Notes under the pieces: generated by a model
The model's database searches: none
Told to the model about the DNA's origin: nothing
Seen by the model: the letters and a program-made list of their open reading frames with translations, nothing else
Part shown: positions 24,608-24,910 of the stretch, piece after piece
Numbering within the stretch: the stretch's first letter is position 1
Layout of the letters: each line of letters begins with the position of its first letter
From: Candidatus Aerophobota bacterium
GTDB taxonomy: Bacteria > Aerophobota > Aerophobia > Aerophobales > B3-G15
NCBI GenBank assembly: GCA_030615365.1
Contig: JAUWZM010000038.1
Location: forward strand, 1-24,910
Length of the DNA: 24,910 nt
Direction of reading: 5' to 3'
Program-made: the position numbers and the translations under genes

Positions 24608-24720
24608 GTTAAACAGAAACACACCGGGTGGGCTTCGGAACTCTGCGGTTGCTTTGCAACCTTACCCTTCGGGTTATAACTCCCTTCGATGCAATCTCGT
24701 AGGCGCTGGGAACATTAGGT
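24608..24720 (+). other. attC-like recombination site 3, imperfect
   Basis: The left end GTTAAAC departs from RYYYAAC at one position, and the right end CTGGGAACATTAGGT has ATTAGGT for GTTRRRY. GGTTGC-TTT-GCAACC and ACCC-TTC-GGGT hairpins lie inside. The right flank GGGAACATTAGG parallels the CGGAACGTT and CGAAACGTTAGG of the other two sites. It is 113 bases long and weaker than site 1. Confidence 0.5.
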
Positions 24721-24749
24721 TGAATTAATTAGAAAACAAAGGGTAATCT

Positions 24750-24910
24750 ATGGAAAAGATGTTACTTGCATTGGGAATTTTATTAGCCTTAACGGGGGCT
24801 CTCTTAATGTTTTTTGGTATATTGCCTACTCCTGTTAGAATTCTTATAGGCATTGTGGGACTTTTCCTAATAGCCACGTCCTCTAAATGGAAAGTGAGGA
24901 AAAAAAATGA
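24750..24910 (+). CDS. small two-helix membrane protein, partial
   Basis: 53 codons from the ATG at 24750, running off the window without a stop. The product has two hydrophobic segments (about 4-23 and 28-44; LLALGILLALTGALLMFFGI, then VRILIGIVGLFLIA) and then a basic tail KWKVRKKN. No family is recognised. It is the first gene after the third attC-like site, so probably the fourth cassette. A second ATG lies at 24759; AGGG precedes the first at a poor distance. Confidence 0.6.
   Translation, partial: MEKMLLALGILLALTGALLMFFGILPTPVRILIGIVGLFLIATSSKWKVRKKN

Larger units (their letters stand above)
21326..24910 (+). mobile_element. integron-like gene cassette array without an active integrase
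   Basis: Three attC-like sites (22385-22470, 23136-23225, 24608-24720) and a leading core (21326) divide this stretch into cassettes: 333-residue protein; 192-residue methyltransferase-like protein; toxin-antitoxin pair plus duplicated anti-sigma/YbjQ; small membrane protein. Each cassette holds one or two genes and ends in an attC-like hairpin, with unrelated gene families next to one another. The only recombinase in the window is defective and of XerC/D type, so this is best described as a cluster of attC sites lacking an integron integrase; one could lie to the right of the window. Confidence 0.65.

Overview
The window is about 25 kb of AT-rich bacterial chromosome. Gene content is bacterial throughout (GroES/GroEL, TldD/TldE, YebC, a sigma-54 factor with a two-component pair, an ECF sigma/anti-sigma pair). 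Nothing in it fixes the taxon. Base composition, many short palindromic intergenic repeats, decayed gene fragments and several unrecognised families fit a little-studied lineage, perhaps a candidate phylum; that is inference.

Layout. 1-1800: a scrap of a galE gene, a small exported protein, a Trm112-like zinc protein whose stop codon lies in a palindromic repeat, and a degraded intergenic stretch with an IS66-like transposase fragment. 1810-5210 (minus): yebC-tldD-tldE/pmbA, translationally coupled. 5349-5660: an unrecognised plus-strand ORF. 5747-7678 (minus): groES-groEL, with a clear terminator and a TTGACA/TATAAT promoter. 7814-12313 (plus): a divergent sigma-54 factor, a membrane histidine kinase of NtrB type and an NtrC-type activator, which look like a self-contained sigma-54 signalling module. 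12534-14191: a small ribbon-helix-helix/MshEN-like fusion and a PfkB sugar kinase. 14208-17274 (minus): two tandem paralogous DUF4139-like exported proteins and a family 4 uracil-DNA glycosylase. 17604-19151: a small membrane-anchored protein and an SPL-like radical SAM protein.

19430-24910 is the accessory part. An ECF sigma/zinc-finger anti-sigma/YbjQ operon runs into a decayed tyrosine recombinase that has lost its N-terminus and, by in-frame deletion, the segment with the first catalytic arginine. Next comes a short region with two dyads and a GTTAAGC core, then a small array of integron-like cassettes separated by attC-like hairpins: a HEPN/DUF5677-like protein, an isoprenylcysteine methyltransferase-like membrane protein, a Phd/ParE toxin-antitoxin pair together with a truncated second copy of the anti-sigma/YbjQ genes, and a small two-helix membrane protein cut by the window edge. 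No recombinase with the integron-specific insertion is visible, so the array reads as a cluster of attC sites without an active integrase. The duplicated anti-sigma/YbjQ blocks form about 700-bp direct repeats bracketing the recombinase and three cassettes, which could allow excision by homologous recombination.
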